A stretch of DNA of 64,000 bases from assembly GCA_905250075.1 (NCBI GenBank), contig CAJNOP010000026.1, positions 627,193 through 691,192 of the forward strand, written 5' to 3'. The translations under genes were made by a program, and so were the position numbers. Shown here one piece after another: positions 24,064 to 36,898 of this stretch. Positions within the stretch are counted from its first letter, which is position 1. Each line of letters starts with the position of its first letter. This DNA is from Rotaria sp. Silwood1 (taxonomy: Eukaryota > Rotifera > Eurotatoria > Philodinida > Philodinidae). Below the pieces are notes generated by a model, which was given only the letters and a program-made list of their open reading frames with translations, had not been told where the DNA came from and made no database searches.

Positions 24064-26156
24064 TCAAAGCAATGTATTTTTTGTAATAATTTTAATAGTC
24101 ACACATTCATCTTCATGTAATTCTTCATTGATTAAAAAGTAACAGCAAGCACATAACATGAATATTGTGTTTATCGTCGATGAGGATGAATTATTGATTC
24201 TTTTGATGATTTGATAGCTAAATCTAGATTATAAATTTTTAATGTCATGAATATATTTGTGTGTTATCATTTAATTCAAACAAATTGAGAGTCAACTTTC
24301 AATCGCATTCAAACATACTTAAGTTTTTAATACCATTATCAGTTAGTAGAGAAACGGAGATTCTACGAATAAACTTAAAACTTTTAAGCTGACTATTCTT
24401 GGTTTCGTCAAACGTTTATTCAATTCAATACGATCAAAACAACAGGCTCAAACACTACTGCATATGAGTTACATAATCCGTTGTTTCACATGTATAGATA
24501 TATGAAAAAGAGAATAAAACTCCGTCGGTTGTTTTTATATTCTATGTCATGCAAATCAAAAATATCAGATCCAAACTTTACATTTTATTGTAACTGACAT
24601 AGGAGTAAAGCTAGAAAAAACTCGATTTTGTGGATTGATCATGTATTTCTATGTGTATGAGAAAGACATATTTTACTATAAACCCGAACGAAGATTGTGA
24701 AAATAAATAACAGATTTCTTGGAGAGATACAAAATTCGAAGTCTCATGTTTTCATGAACTCATTGAGTTTCATTTTAACAATGATATTTCTCATTGTCTA
24801 AACTATATATTCGTAATTGAAGAGGACCGAATGCTTTTCAATTGAAGTAATACCGAAAAATCCTCACATATACAGAATATAAGCTATCATTTTTTATGCG
24901 AAATAGAGTTCTACAAGTAGGTCTGACACCCGATCTAACTGTACACCTAGCTGCGAACACAAATTGCTAGATTGTATCTGTTTGTAGATATTAAAATAAA
25001 AAAAATATAGTTCGATCATATCTCCACAGATTGACATATTCGGGAATAATTGACACATTTGAACGAAGAATTTCTTTCTTTTTGTTTGTTTGTTATTTAT
25101 TTATGAAATTGAATCGAATATTTTTAAACTGACATAAAAGTTTAAAAAATCTTTCATGTTTGAAAAAAAAAAAAACTTCCTGAATATCGGATCAGCATTG
25201 AGTACACACATCTAATTAGATCCCATATAGGTTCATTATACCAAAGTAAGAAAAGTTGCACTCCTACAGAATTCTATCGGGAAATTGAAATCAATCGTTT
25301 TCAATAGTTACAAGGTTTGTAAATCACAACGATAAATTACAATCAGCTTTCAAATTCATTAAAACATACTTTTTTTTCTTTTATTCAAAATAATTTTAAA
25401 AACACTATTTTCATTAAATAGAATTCATACATTATAAATTTTGTATTAATAAATAACATATACTCATCACAAAAATAAATCTGAAAATAATAAACTAGTG
25501 ACATCTATAAGTAGAATTTCATATTATCATAACATCGATTTGGGTATATTGTGTTTTATAAATGGCTTCTCAATCAATTAATACATTGCAAATTAAAAAA
25601 GAAAAAGTTCTTCTCGTTGTTTGTATATATACTGTCCCGTATATGGATACATTAAAATGAATCTAGACGTCGACAAAATATCATTGTTCTCTAGTAAACA
25701 TACATTTTATCTTTTACATATCTTGTTTTTCTTAAATTTCTATCCAATTTTCATTATTAATCATTCTAATCGACTATTTCGATTTATACTTCAGTCAATA
25801 AAATCGTCTTTACACCATTATCATCATCAATAGCAAAGTAAACTGCCCATCATCTTATATATCTATATGAATTCTTCTGCGATTAAAAAACAAAAAAAAA
25901 AAAAAAGGAAAATTTGTCCTCTTACCTATAATCTTTCCTATTACATTTGTTTTTTTTTTCATAAATCATATAAGAAACAATGAAATTTTTAAACTTATAT
26001 TTTATCATGTTTTTTTTCCCACCTCTTTCAGAGACAACAAAGTTGGTTATACAATTAATATTTTTTCTTTGAATTGATGGTACGTTAAGAAAAAAACCTG
26101 CAAAAAAAAAACTATTTTTTTTTTTATTTAGTTGGTTGTCTATTGATTAAATTTCA
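24064..26156. other. Intergenic, upstream of ZC3H18
   Basis: 2.1 kb of AT-rich DNA without a convincing exon. A T-rich stretch ending TTTATTTAG at 26130 could be the acceptor of a 5'-UTR intron just before the ZC3H18 start, but nothing upstream confirms a leader exon. Confidence 0.45.
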
Positions 26157-27936
26157 ATGGATACTGAAAATACAACTGATGAACAAAATCCATCAATATC
26201 TAAAGGAACAAAACAACGTATGAAAGAACGTAGTCGTTCACAAACAACACCTACAAATACAGATATAAATGATCCGGAAAATTTAGATTATGAAGATATT
26301 GATGATAATCATTCACCAGGTAAATTAGATGATAGTCATGAATTAGAACAAATAAATAAACCGGTGAAAAAAATCAATGAAGAAATAAAAACATCAATTA
26401 ATATTCAAGTAAAAACTATTGAAAAATTTTGTTTTTTTTTTTTTTTTTGTTCAATATTTTTTTTATTCTTAATTTTACAGGATGAAGAAGATAAAATATT
26501 ACATAAACCACAAGAAATAATTAATAATAATAATACATCATTAACAATGATAGATAATCCAACAACAGCAAGTGATGAAGGAGAAGTAGTAAGTATTATT
26601 ATTAATAGTTATAATTAATAAATTTTATTAATATTTTTCTTTAAAAGGATGAAGCTGATTTAGAAGATGGTGAAATTCATGATCCAAGTACATCAAAAAA
26701 TCGAACATCATTTTCTGATGATCAAACATCAGAACAAAATCGTAATCGAATAAATACCAATATATTATCATCACCACAAGCTAAAGTTCATTGTCGATTT
26801 TTTCTTCAAGGTCGTTGTCATTGGGGACCTAATTGTAAATTTATTCATCCAAATAATGATGCAACAAAAAGTATATGATATTTTCATAATAGATTTTTTA
26901 ATTTGTTTTTTTGTTTTTTGATATTTAGATTCAAGTGGACCATCTATTGATGTTTTATCATCAACAAATAATGAAATTACATCACCAACACTAACTGGTA
27001 TTCCTATACCACAAACAACAACTACAACTAATACATGGATCTCACCACAAGCAACATCTGCTGTAAACATGCCTTCGTTTTTTTTTTGTTATTGTTGAAA
27101 ATATGACACATAATGCCACTATCAAAAAAAAAAAGTCATATGAGTTTTGTTGACAGAAGGAGAAGATAATTAAAAGAAAATTTCAGAGTTCGAAATTCTC
27201 AGGTGTTGACATTGATTAGAGTTATTACCTCGTGAGATCAATCATCATTTGCTAAATTAATATATCAATTCTTAAATGAATTGTAGATATATTTGAGGCT
27301 GGAGACAAAAAACTAGTCGTAATCATATCTATTGAATAGAACTACGAGACTAAGTTCTTTTTTTGAAAATTTCATTCCCAAACTTCATATAGATATGTGT
27401 ATGTGCAAAAAAAGTTCTTATATGATTTATTTTTAGACATCTCAATTTTTTCCTAATCCAGTTCTTCGTGGTCCAACTCAACCATCTGTTATACCATTAG
27501 TAGTACCACCAACTGGTACAGAATCAGCATGGGAACGTGGATTACGTTCAGCTAAAACAGTTCGTATTTGAATATTTGTTCTAATATTTTAATTAATTCT
27601 TGTTTTTTTTTTGTTTTATATTTAGCTTCGTGAACAATCTATGCGACGTAAACAACAAGATAAAGATTTTAATGATAAGAAATTTAATTTAACTATACGT
27701 GATGCACTTGATGATAAAGATGGAGATGATAATATTTTAAATATTGATCGGTAAATTTTTTTTTTCAAATAAATTTTCTCTTAACAAAAAAAAATTCTTA
27801 TTTTAGACCATCTCCAATGGATTATGATCTGAATAATTTATCTGGTTCAAATTATCCTGATCGATATCATTCATATATGTATACAGGTTCATCTGGTAAT
27901 TCTCATTATAATAATAACAATAATCATCATCATCGA

Positions 27937-27970
<34 letters not shown>

Positions 27971-30900
27971 TTCGAAATAATACAAATATATTATCCACAA
28001 ATGATCATTCTGATCGTCGTTTACGTCATTCAGATGATCATGCCGATACACGAAATGATAATCGAAATCGAAAAGAAAATTTATCAACAAAACATAAGTA
28101 AGAAAGTTTATTAAATATTAAAGTTAAGAATATTATTTTCAATTTTTTCTTAGCAAATTAACATCAAAAAAAGATGATTCATCATCATCTTATAGACGAA
28201 ATTCATCACAACAACAGTATATATCCGGTTCACATCATAATAATGATGCACAAGCACATTTTAATCCATATAGCAGTCGACGAGGAGATGATTGGCAAGA
28301 TCCATGGGATAGGTATTTTAAGAAACATTTTTTTTGAAAGTATCTAATTGAATACAGCAAAGAAAAAGAAAGTTCATAAGATTGTTTTTGAACATTTTCT
28401 GAAAACAGAGACAGTATTCAGCATTGTAAGTAGCAAGGATATAATAGGTGAGACCGGAAAAAAAGGAGCTGTGCGAACAATTTTCAAACGTAGGGAATGT
28501 CACGCTGTGAATTTGAAAGTAATTTTGTCTTATATAGTATCAGACAAAACGATTCCCGGAGTTCTTTTCTTTCGATTGCTGAAAATCGCAAGTGACTAGC
28601 TATTACCATTATGAATTTATTAAGCTGATACAATTTGATTCTTGTTCGGATATTATTTCTTTTTCAGTTATCATATGAAACTAACGTTCTGCACTGATGA
28701 TTTTTTCGACTGAGAATAAACATTAAAATAAAAAATTTTGTATCGAATATTCCCTAGTAAATACTCTAGAGTAATCCGATCAGCTGAATTTTTCTCACTG
28801 AGATATCGAATTTTAACCTGAAATTTTGCTAAAATAAAGGCAACGATTTGACTGGTCGATAGAAAAAACTTCAGAATTTTTTCGACAAATGTCTCTAAGA
28901 TATGAATCTTTGAAAATATTAATTTTTTTAGAATAATTCTTGGTAAGCATCTATATTTTTAAACATTCATATTTCGGAAAGTCTTAGTAAAAAAAGAATC
29001 TGAAATTTTTTTCTACAAGTTATGTTTTTATGTGAGCAAATTTTTAGATCGAAATTCAAATGTATAAAAAATTAAAGATCTACAGAAAAAAATTCAATAT
29101 CTCAATAACAAAAGGTCTAACTGATCGAATCATTCTAAGATATTTACTTACTCGATCCTATCGGTTGAATATAATTTCAGCTTAAAAATAATTTATCACT
29201 TGAAAACTTTCTCTCATTAGTCTTGATGCAAAATTTTTATTTAATGTTTCTTTATATCTGATAAAGAACACTTTACGAAATGTAGTGATTCGTCTTGTAA
29301 TTGTTAAAATGAGTTCATGTTATTTCTTTAATAAGAAACATTTTAGAATCACATCAATAAGAAGAAATCATTCGAATTTTCTTGTGTATAAAACAATCAA
29401 ATTGATATTATCTATATCTTTCTTAGATCAAGAACTCACGGTGGTGGTAATCGTCGTTCATCAGGTGGTGGTCGAGAACCATCCTATTCATCATCATCGG
29501 CTACATCATCTAGGTAATAATATTAGTTTCGTTTATTTTCTGTTTGAAATTTTATTAATTCTCAAATTTTATGAAAAATTTTTATTTAGTTCATCTCGAT
29601 CAACTCATTCACGTTCTCATTCAACTTCATCATCAAGTCGATCAAGGCAAGTTTAATAGCTAACTTATAAAATGCTTGTTTAGTTGTTGCATGATTATAT
29701 ATATATATACTTCTTTTTTTTTGCATATAATTTATTTTTACATTTGAGTTACGGTTTAGATCGAGATCGAGAAGTAGACCAAAACGTCGTTCACCATCAG
29801 TAACACGTGCAACAAAACCAACACCAACAACAAAATCATCCGAGTACTTTATTTTATTTGCTTTGTTTTTATTTTTTTTCTAAGAAGAGAAAGAAAAGAC
29901 ATTAACTAAATCTTAAATTATTTTACCAATTTTTTTTTTGCATCAAATAGAATGGTTAAAAATGGTAATGAAAAAAAATCAAATAGTAATAAAAAATTAG
30001 TATCATCATCATCACCACCACTACCACCACCACCAACAACAACAACAAATAAATTTCTTCCTGGTCGACAAATATCAAGTCATACATTAAAAAAAGCCGA
30101 AAAAAGTAGTAATAGTAGTACTTCAATGGTTAATAATCATTCAAAAGATCAACATGGAAAAGATTTGGATATAAATATTAAAAAACAAATAAAAAAAGAA
30201 AATCCTAAGTAGAAGAAAATCCTTGTTTTTTTTTTTTTTTTCAAATGGTTTTTTTTTTTAATTATTTAGTCGATCGGATAGTACAAGTTCATCATCATCA
30301 TCAGATAGTGATACTAATCGAATAACACATCGATCATCTAGTTCATCATCGGATAGTTCAAGTTCAGAGAATGATATACGAACATCAACAAAAACAAAAA
30401 TAGGTAAAATTTTATTTCGATCAATCTTCAACGTTTCGAATATATTCTATGACATGAAGTCTTGGTACACGATATTTGCTCATTTTTTTTTTGTCTACAA
30501 AATTTTTAAAATCTGTGACGTAAGATAAATAACACGGGAACCATTCTAGCTAGCAAATCGTTTTTCGACTTGAGACTATGTTTATTTGATGAATTATAGA
30601 ACAGTCTTCAATGGTTTGATTTTCTCAACCTTTGTTCTTGAGATATCAGATTTTTACTAAATTTTTCAACATAGAGCTGTAGTCTCCTTCAAATCACCTA
30701 GAAAATCGATTACAAACTTTTTATGAACAAAGTTCTTAATGAGATTAAGTCATTGAGTAAATGGTCACTTTTCAAGTATCTTCTATTCTGAGATATTTAA
30801 TATTTCAAATTCTCTTATGTGTAATAGCAAATTTTTGTTCATATATTTATATTTGAAGAAAGGAAATACTAGTTGTATAATCAACTTATTTCGTTAAAAA

Positions 30901-32156
30901 CTTTGTTCAAAAATTCCAGTAAAATTTCGACATCTTGAAAACGAAAAACTAAATTACTATTGACTTTTCTATTACTCTTTAGTACTCATCTAATGAACAT
31001 TGTGTTAGTCGAAAAGCAATTCGATAATTGGAAAGAGTGTCATTAAAGATTGTTTCGCATTTTGAACCTTTTAATACAATCTAATGATAGCTATTCAATT
31101 TTATATTAGAACAAAAATTTTAAACACATATTTAGAAAATATAACTAATTTCTTGTGTCAAGACTTTCATGCCATAGATTATATCAACTAATATGTTGCT
31201 TTATGGCGACTACTTATAACTTTAATTGAATAGATTAAAGAAAATTTGATTGCTTAAACTTGATCTATCAATGTGAAAATATTTCTTACATATAAATATG
31301 TCGTTATACACGTACTAGAATTAAAAGAGAATATTGGAACATTCATAACTATAGGATAGGTCATTACTAGACACTCTTTAACGGTTATATCTAACAGACA
31401 TATCATTTTACATGAAGCTTTATTCTGTTCATAAAGAACTTATAAACACATTAACGATAATTCAATAAGAAGTTAAAAGCTTGATTAACTTGCATGAAAT
31501 TTAAGATGATGTATCTAATAGAATATATCAACTTTCAATATTCTCTTTTTTTTTTTGCTTAGCTTCTGGTGGAGGTAAAACAACAGTTGGTACTAATAGT
31601 AGTAATCATTCAACAAAAATAATTAATCGACAATTATCTTCATCATCAGGTGGTGGTGGTGGTAATAATAAAAATTCAAATACAAAATCCAAAACTGATT
31701 CTATTAATCGTGGATCATCAAAAACTAAAGAATCATCATTAACATATGCTAAAGTAAATTTAAAAAAAAAATTTTTTTAGTTTTCTATTTTAAAGAAAAA
31801 ATATTTTGTTTTATTCTAAAGAAACGACGTGATACATCATCATCGACAGGTTCAACTAGTGCAACAAAAAAGACAAAATTAAATAGTATAAATATAGGAT
31901 TAGTAATATATAACAATTAATTAATTTTTTTTTTTGTTCATTTTAGTGGATTCTCATAAAGCATCAACTGATGCAAGTAATGCAGAAAATTCGGATTCTT
32001 GTTCGTATTTTTTGTTTTAAGAAAAAAATTTTCTTTTGTTAAATTTTATTCTTTTTTTTTTGTTTAGGTAAAAAAAAAGAAAAACAAAAAATTTTAAAAA
32101 AATTACAAGAAGTAGAAAAACTTATAAATCAACGATCGACAAAAACATCATCTTGA
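26157..32156 (+). CDS. ZC3H18: ZC3H18-like CCCH zinc-finger protein
   Basis: Seventeen exons give 810 residues: 26157-26408, 26481-26588, 26648-26870, 26929-27062, 27437-27559, 27626-27750, 27807-28097, 28154-28312, 29427-29513, 29590-29646, 29760-29843, 29951-30208, 30270-30403, 31563-31753, 31822-31885, 31947-32000, 32068-32156. After an acidic N-terminus comes a single CCCH finger, CRFFLQGRCHWGPNCKFIHP (C-X7-C-X5-C-X3-H; human CRFFMKGNCTWGMNCRFIHP), then ESAWERGLRSAK (human ESAWERGLRHAK), DDWQDPWDRS (human DEWKDPWRRS), a long Ser/Arg-rich stretch, and a C-terminal Lys-rich helix with LKKLQEVEKLI (human LLKQLKAVEDAI). In animals ZC3H18 links the nuclear cap-binding complex and ARS2 to the exosome-targeting NEXT complex in RNA decay. 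The vertebrate RE-repeat block is replaced by Asn/His-rich low complexity. Intron 10 has a GCAAGT donor. Introns 8 and 13 exceed 1.1 kb and contain inverted repeats. Confidence 0.88.
28350..28610. repeat. Family A repeat fragment in ZC3H18 intron 8
   Basis: The segment around 28530-28600, with CAGACAAAACGATTCCCGGA and TTGCTGAAAATCGCAAGTGA, lines up with GGACAAAACGACGCTCCGG and ACGGTGAAAACCGCAGCTCA in the family A inverted repeat at 58379-58969, in the same order. Only one arm is recognisable, so it is a decayed partial copy. Confidence 0.5.
28755..29150. repeat. Inverted repeat, family C, degraded copy in ZC3H18 intron 8
   Basis: The left arm (TTTTAACCTGAAATTTTGCT, then ATAAAGGC, TTCAGAA, GACAAATGTCTCTAAGATAT) is mirrored by the right arm (TTTCGGAAAGTCTTAGTA, TCTGAAATTTTTTTCTA, GAGCAAATTTTTAGATCGAA). 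The same blocks in the same order form the better preserved inverted repeat at 59644-60265. Arms here have diverged to about 65-70% by eye. Confidence 0.6.
30554..31024. repeat. Weak inverted repeat in ZC3H18 intron 13
   Basis: CAAATCGTTTTTCGACTTGA at the left end and, read inward from the right end, CGAATTGCTTTTCGACTAAC are related, followed by weakly matching TATGTTTATTTGATGA and AATGTTCATTAGATGA. The ends recall family B (ATCGCTTTTGAGTC). Divergence is high, so membership is tentative. Confidence 0.4.
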
Positions 32157-33940
32157 CTTTATTAATGCATAAAAATAGAACTTAATTGTAAATTTCTTTT
32201 CTTTTTCTTTTTCTTTTTCTTTTTTCATTGTTCGAACCTTTGTGTGTGTGCGTGTGTGGATAGTCTCCTCTATGTATATGCATATTCGAAAAACAAAAAA
32301 CAAATATATCTGTGTGTATTCATGTCTATTCTACATTCATTCATTGAAAAAAAAAAAACAAAAGTATGGTTGCGTTATTAAATGTGGATGTAGTATATCT
32401 GTTGTTGTTGTTGTTCTTCTTCTTTTTTGTTCTTTTTCTTTTATGATTTCATACGGTTATTTTTATGCAAATGACAATAGAAGGAGACAGAAAAAAAAAG
32501 CATTATTGATCATATATTCTTCAGATTGATGTTCATACAAGAAGTGAACTTTTCGATTTATGTTATCTTTAATTGAAGAACAAGATTTTGCGTTGCTTCG
32601 TAATATAAGTTCATAATATGTTTTTTCATCAAGAACAAGTCGGAAAAAAAACTAATATGTATTACTGTTTCAGCTATTCATGATGGAGTTAAGACAAGTA
32701 CATTATATTATCAATCTGATAGGAAATAATAACAGATTTGTTCGTTAAATAATATTAGTAAAAAATAAACACAATTGAACGAAAGTAAGAATTTGCCTTT
32801 TCTCATTTAAATTTACAATTTTGTTATGAAACTACTTACACATATCGATTCATACCCTTATCATAATGGATATTTTTTTAAGATACGTTCTAAAATATTG
32901 ATAAAGACTAATGAGACATCAGAATGATAATCTTCACTATTAAAAGAGAAAAAAATCATAAAAAAAAGAAATGAAAACGATTATTAACTTGTTTTATACA
33001 ATCAAGAGTTTTCTCAAATTGATTCATAAGAAAAATCATATTATAATTATCTTGCTAGTACATGCGTAACATGCTCATCAACTTCAATTTCTTTGCCTGA
33101 TACGTTGGTTACAAGTAAAGCTCGCCGAATTCTAATCGCAAACGCCAACTCGAGGTAGATCGATCTTAATTCAACGGATTTAGGATGATAGCACTTGTTT
33201 ATTTTTGGTTGAGGCCCAAAAAGAAGTACCCTTGGCACTTCCACGATTTTCTACAATTTTGACGTGTCCTCATTCATCTTCTTATTGAAAAATAAACTTT
33301 CATATATCTATGTTATGTCATAGATAGGATATCATCATTCACTGTAATTCTGAGTCACGAGAAAGTTTCTGTTGTTTCGAACACTTTCCGCACGAATCGT
33401 CTCTTTTCGATGGTGAATAATTATGAAATTTTCATGGAAAAGCTGAATAGTGCAGAGCTCTTACTGAAGAAAATTTCAAAGCGAATAGATGAAACTAGCT
33501 GAAGTTATGACTTTTCTTCGACGAACCTCGTGAACTCTTTTGTCGAAACTATTTCAACATTTATTTATCAGTCTAGCGGCGTAAAGTTGTTTGACACGAA
33601 TTTTTTATTCGCAATAGACGTAGCGCTGAACTCTCAAGTAAGAGAATAAAAACCATGAGCTTTTTTTTCCAATATTAAAATATCTTCATCTGAATAAAAA
33701 CTCTACATTGATCTTCTAGTTCTTTCACATGAAGGCTGATCAAGTCTTTCTTGCAAGTAGGATTTAATTTGTTTTATTCTTGCTTTGGTGAATCTGATTA
33801 TTGCGTCTATCAAAAATTTTAGAACAACTTACAGAATAAAAACCATTAGTTAATCATGTACAACAAACTATTCATTCATTCGGTATTTAAAAGCATGAAG
33901 AGATATTAAAAATAAATTCTTTAATTAATTTTTTAGATTA
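32157..33940. other. Intergenic between ZC3H18 and the AIM32-like gene
   Basis: 1.8 kb. It begins with a CTTTTT microsatellite (32193-32225) and a GTGTGTG-rich patch near 32240. A 65-codon minus-strand frame at 33047-33244 has slightly higher GC than its surroundings but no recognisable family or splice partner. No other structure seen. Confidence 0.5.
32193..32225. repeat. (CTTTTT)n microsatellite
   Basis: About five tandem units of CTTTTT immediately downstream of the ZC3H18 stop, probably within its 3' UTR. Confidence 0.8.
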
Positions 33941-36381
33941 ATGTTTTTCTACTCGAGATTAATATTCATAAATTTTACAAATAAAAAGAATGTTGTACAT
34001 TTAATAAGAAATTTAACAACTGGTATATTTAACAAAAACAAATATTCTATTCATAGAAGACTTATTTTTATTATTTAGAATCTATTCGTTTCGATGCTTG
34101 TACAGGTTGTGAAATACCTTGTAAAAACCATGTTTCTTATCCATCTGCAATATTTAAAGAAATTGATCAAAGTGATATGAGAAATTCTGTTGAAAAATAT
34201 CGTCGTCATTTATGTATTGGACAATCTATTTTACCTTCTCAATGGCCAAAAGATGTTAAAGATTTACAAGGAAATTATATAAAAAAATTAACAAAAATTT
34301 TACAAGAAAATCAAAATTCTATTGAATATTCAATTAAATTAACGGCAACATCGATAGTTTCACAAAATAATTCAGAAGAAATAGCTGATTGGTATTTATT
34401 TCCCGATCAAATTAAATTACATAATGTTCATATTAAACAAATAAAAGATATTGTTCAAAAATTATTTGTTAATGATCAATCAATTATTAAAATAAAAGAC
34501 AAAACAAAAACCATTGAAGAACAACTTAAACAAAATAATCATTTACCTGTATTTTATGAGAATGTTAAATGTGAAAAATTACATGGTCTGTGGATACTTG
34601 TTTGTTGTCATTATCAACGTGATCAACGATGTGGTATATTAAACAAATTTATTTTTTCTTTCAAAACTTACGAAGAGAGTCTTCTAACTGTTCAATCGCT
34701 TTTGAGCCAAGGTTATGTTCATTATGTAAATCCAAATGAACTATATATACCCTGAAAAGAGTTCTTATCATTCTTGAAATAAGAATAAACAAATCTGCTA
34801 GTTTGTATATGTGATGTAGAAGATACACTATTATCATAATTGTATCTTAAGATAGAAACAATGACAAAACTTGAAATATTCATAAGAAACTCTTTTTCAT
34901 TAAAACTTGTCTCTATGCAAATTTTCAAGTCGAAATTCGATAATCAGTTTTTCTATTATCTTGGCATTCATTTTAAACAATAGCATAGAAGAACAGTATC
35001 TCTGTAGCAATAAGGTAAGAACAAGAGCTGTTTTCAGGTTATTTTATAAATAATTTGAATTTAAATAATGCACACAATCTTGACTCAAAAGCGATTGACT
35101 ATTTAGAGAATTTATCATGTTGGAGTTGTAACCGATACTGTAATCAGTTGGCCTAGGCAATAAAATTTTCTTTACTGATCGGTTTGAATTTTTTCTCCAT
35201 AAATAAAACACTTTTGTTTTTATTGATAGTGAGATAATATGCATCAGACTATTCTAGTCAGTGAAAACTCATCATTGTACATTTCATCGATTACTTTGAT
35301 TTTCAGTTATATTATCGAATAATTATTTAGTATACTGTCTTTTATTATAGAATTGTTTTGTATCGTCTACTGTTTATAGCATACATATATTTCGCTAAGA
35401 CAAAATAAAATAATATACTGATAAGAATACAGTTAATCAATAACCGCTGTGTCTAATGAATATTGTATCATTGTACAAAATTTATTTAGAATTTTGTAAT
35501 TCTATGAAGTTTTTTGTACACTGTTAGGTGTCAAGCACGAGAAAATCTATGTTAAGTAAAGAATGAAGAAGTACTATCGGAGAGAAACAAGTCTCTTAAT
35601 CATGACTGTAGGGGTTAAAATAGAGACATAATTAATCAATGAATTCATTTGATTATTTTCGGGTTAGAAAAGTAAAAGATGATCTATGTCAATTTGGTTT
35701 GACCTTAGAAATAAGTATCCATAACAGTTCCATTGGAACTTTGGAATCATTAATAGGAAATTCCAATTTAAAAATTGTAGTTGAAATAAAAATACATAAT
35801 TAAAGAAGTATGTTGTACGGAAATTATTGTTTTACATGACAAAGAAAAACATTAACTATGTGAAATTCTATTACAAAATCCTACCCTATTTCTTGTTTAT
35901 ATAATTTCATCACAGTCTCTTGTCAAATAATATTCTTTTCCATTTATTTATATTAATTAAACTATTAAAATACCTATTTATTTTTCTATTTTTAGGAGTA
36001 ATTGGACCAATTTTAGTTGATGAAATAGAAAAGTTTGTTCGTAAAACGAATCGTACCGATGATGTTCATTGCTTAAAAATAAGTCATGTCGGTAAGCTCA
36101 TCAAAGAGAATTCTTATTGATAAATAAAGTATTGCTTATTAGTCTTCTTTGACAAAAAAAAGGTTTCTAATTTAAAATAAATGCTAGAATTGAAACCTTT
36201 TTGTTTATATTTAGGTGGACATAGATTTGCTGGTAATGTAATTATTTATCCATCGGGTACATGGTATGGTCGAGTATTGACATGTCATATTCCATTATTA
36301 ATTGATGCTTATACATCATCATCAACAGATTTAAAAGACAAATTAAAACCTCTTCTGCGTGGATATTTACAAACAAGTTGA
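33941..36381 (+). CDS. Sucrase/ferredoxin-like (AIM32-type) mitochondrial Fe-S protein
   Basis: Four exons (33941-34022, 34079-34633, 35996-36091, 36215-36381) join in phase to 299 residues. The first exon encodes MFFYSRLIFINFTNKKNVVH, basic and free of acidic residues, which fits a mitochondrial presequence. Family signatures follow in order: CTGCEIPC near the start of exon 2 (two Cys typical of this family), then CCHYQRDQRCG|VIGP (family S-H-x-x-D-x-R-C-G), and SHVGGHRFAGNVIIYPSGTW followed by YGRV (family SHxGGHKxAGNV). In yeast AIM32 and relatives this is a thioredoxin-like fold that binds a 2Fe-2S cluster through the C-terminal Cys and the HxGGH histidines; AIM32 acts in mitochondrial redox quality control. 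The usual SH before xxD is CCHYQRD here, a modest deviation. Intron 2 (1.36 kb) holds a family B element. Confidence 0.82.
34693..35097. repeat. Inverted-repeat element, family B (AIM32-like intron copy)
   Basis: Left end CAATCGCTTTTGAGCCAAGG and right end, read inward, CAATCGCTTTTGAGTCAAGA pair over about 40 nt, including CATTATGTAAATCCAA / CATTATTTAAATTCAA. The interior block AGTCGAAATTCGATAATCAG and GGCATTCATTTTAAACA match the copy at 3533-3886. Total 405 bp, non-coding. The read-through frame from exon 2 into this element is an artefact of the intron having no early stop. Confidence 0.7.
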
Positions 36382-36664
36382 TAAGTCAAACAGAGCTTCC
36401 ATCAAAAGTTTTTTACTGCTTATTTTTTTTTCTGTGTATTTACTCTTTTCTAGAATAGATAATAAATAATGTAGGGATTGTCTATCTATTCTTACGAATA
36501 TATGTTGTAGGCAAAATTAAAATACAGCTCGAAATAAATTCATACAATCACTTTCTTTATCAAAAATAAAATAGACTGAAAAAAAAGAGAAAGATCTGTA
36601 ATAGTAACGGTCGCGTCAATAAGCAGTATAAATATAGCTGTACATATTATAATCTAACAAAAAA

Positions 36665-36898
36665 ATGTCTCAATCGGATTCAAGGATAGTGCAGATAGAT
36701 AATGAAGAATTGGTCTTTTATCAAGAATTAGAAAAATATATTAATTCGTTAAGTGAAAAATTTCAAAAAAAAAGTGTTATAAAACAAACTATTTATGACG
36801 ATATTGTTAAATGCTTATTATTATCCAAGGAAAAAGGCTTAGGCTTATTTCCGTCAAATTTTATTTTTTGGAATGAAAAAACATTTTATTGTAATTAA
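36665..36898 (+). CDS. Short ORF resembling the N-terminal part of KRBA2-like integrases
   Basis: A 77-residue ATG-to-stop frame. The pattern FYQELEKYIN, KKSVIKQTIYDDIVKCLL, then NFIFWNEKTFYCN resembles the segment before the integrase core in KRBA2/Ginger-type transposon-derived proteins (K-x-S-V-L-T/K-x-x-Y-D-x-I, then F-x-Y/F-W-x-x-K-x-F). No zinc knuckle or DDE core follows in the next 2 kb in any frame, so at best it is a remnant. It could also be a chance ORF or a small unknown gene. Confidence 0.3.
   Translation: MSQSDSRIVQIDNEELVFYQELEKYINSLSEKFQKKSVIKQTIYDDIVKCLLLSKEKGLGLFPSNFIFWNEKTFYCN

Noticed and set aside
33047..33244. 65-codon minus-strand frame with PRVLLFGPQPKINKCYHP
   Set aside because: No recognisable family, no splice partner and short length; could be chance.
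34634..34755. C-terminal extension of the AIM32-like exon 2 with LLSQGYVHYVNPNEL
   Set aside because: The donor at 34634 is needed to join the conserved RCG to VIGP. The extension, and the similar peptides near 3540 and 35060, all come from the family B repeat.
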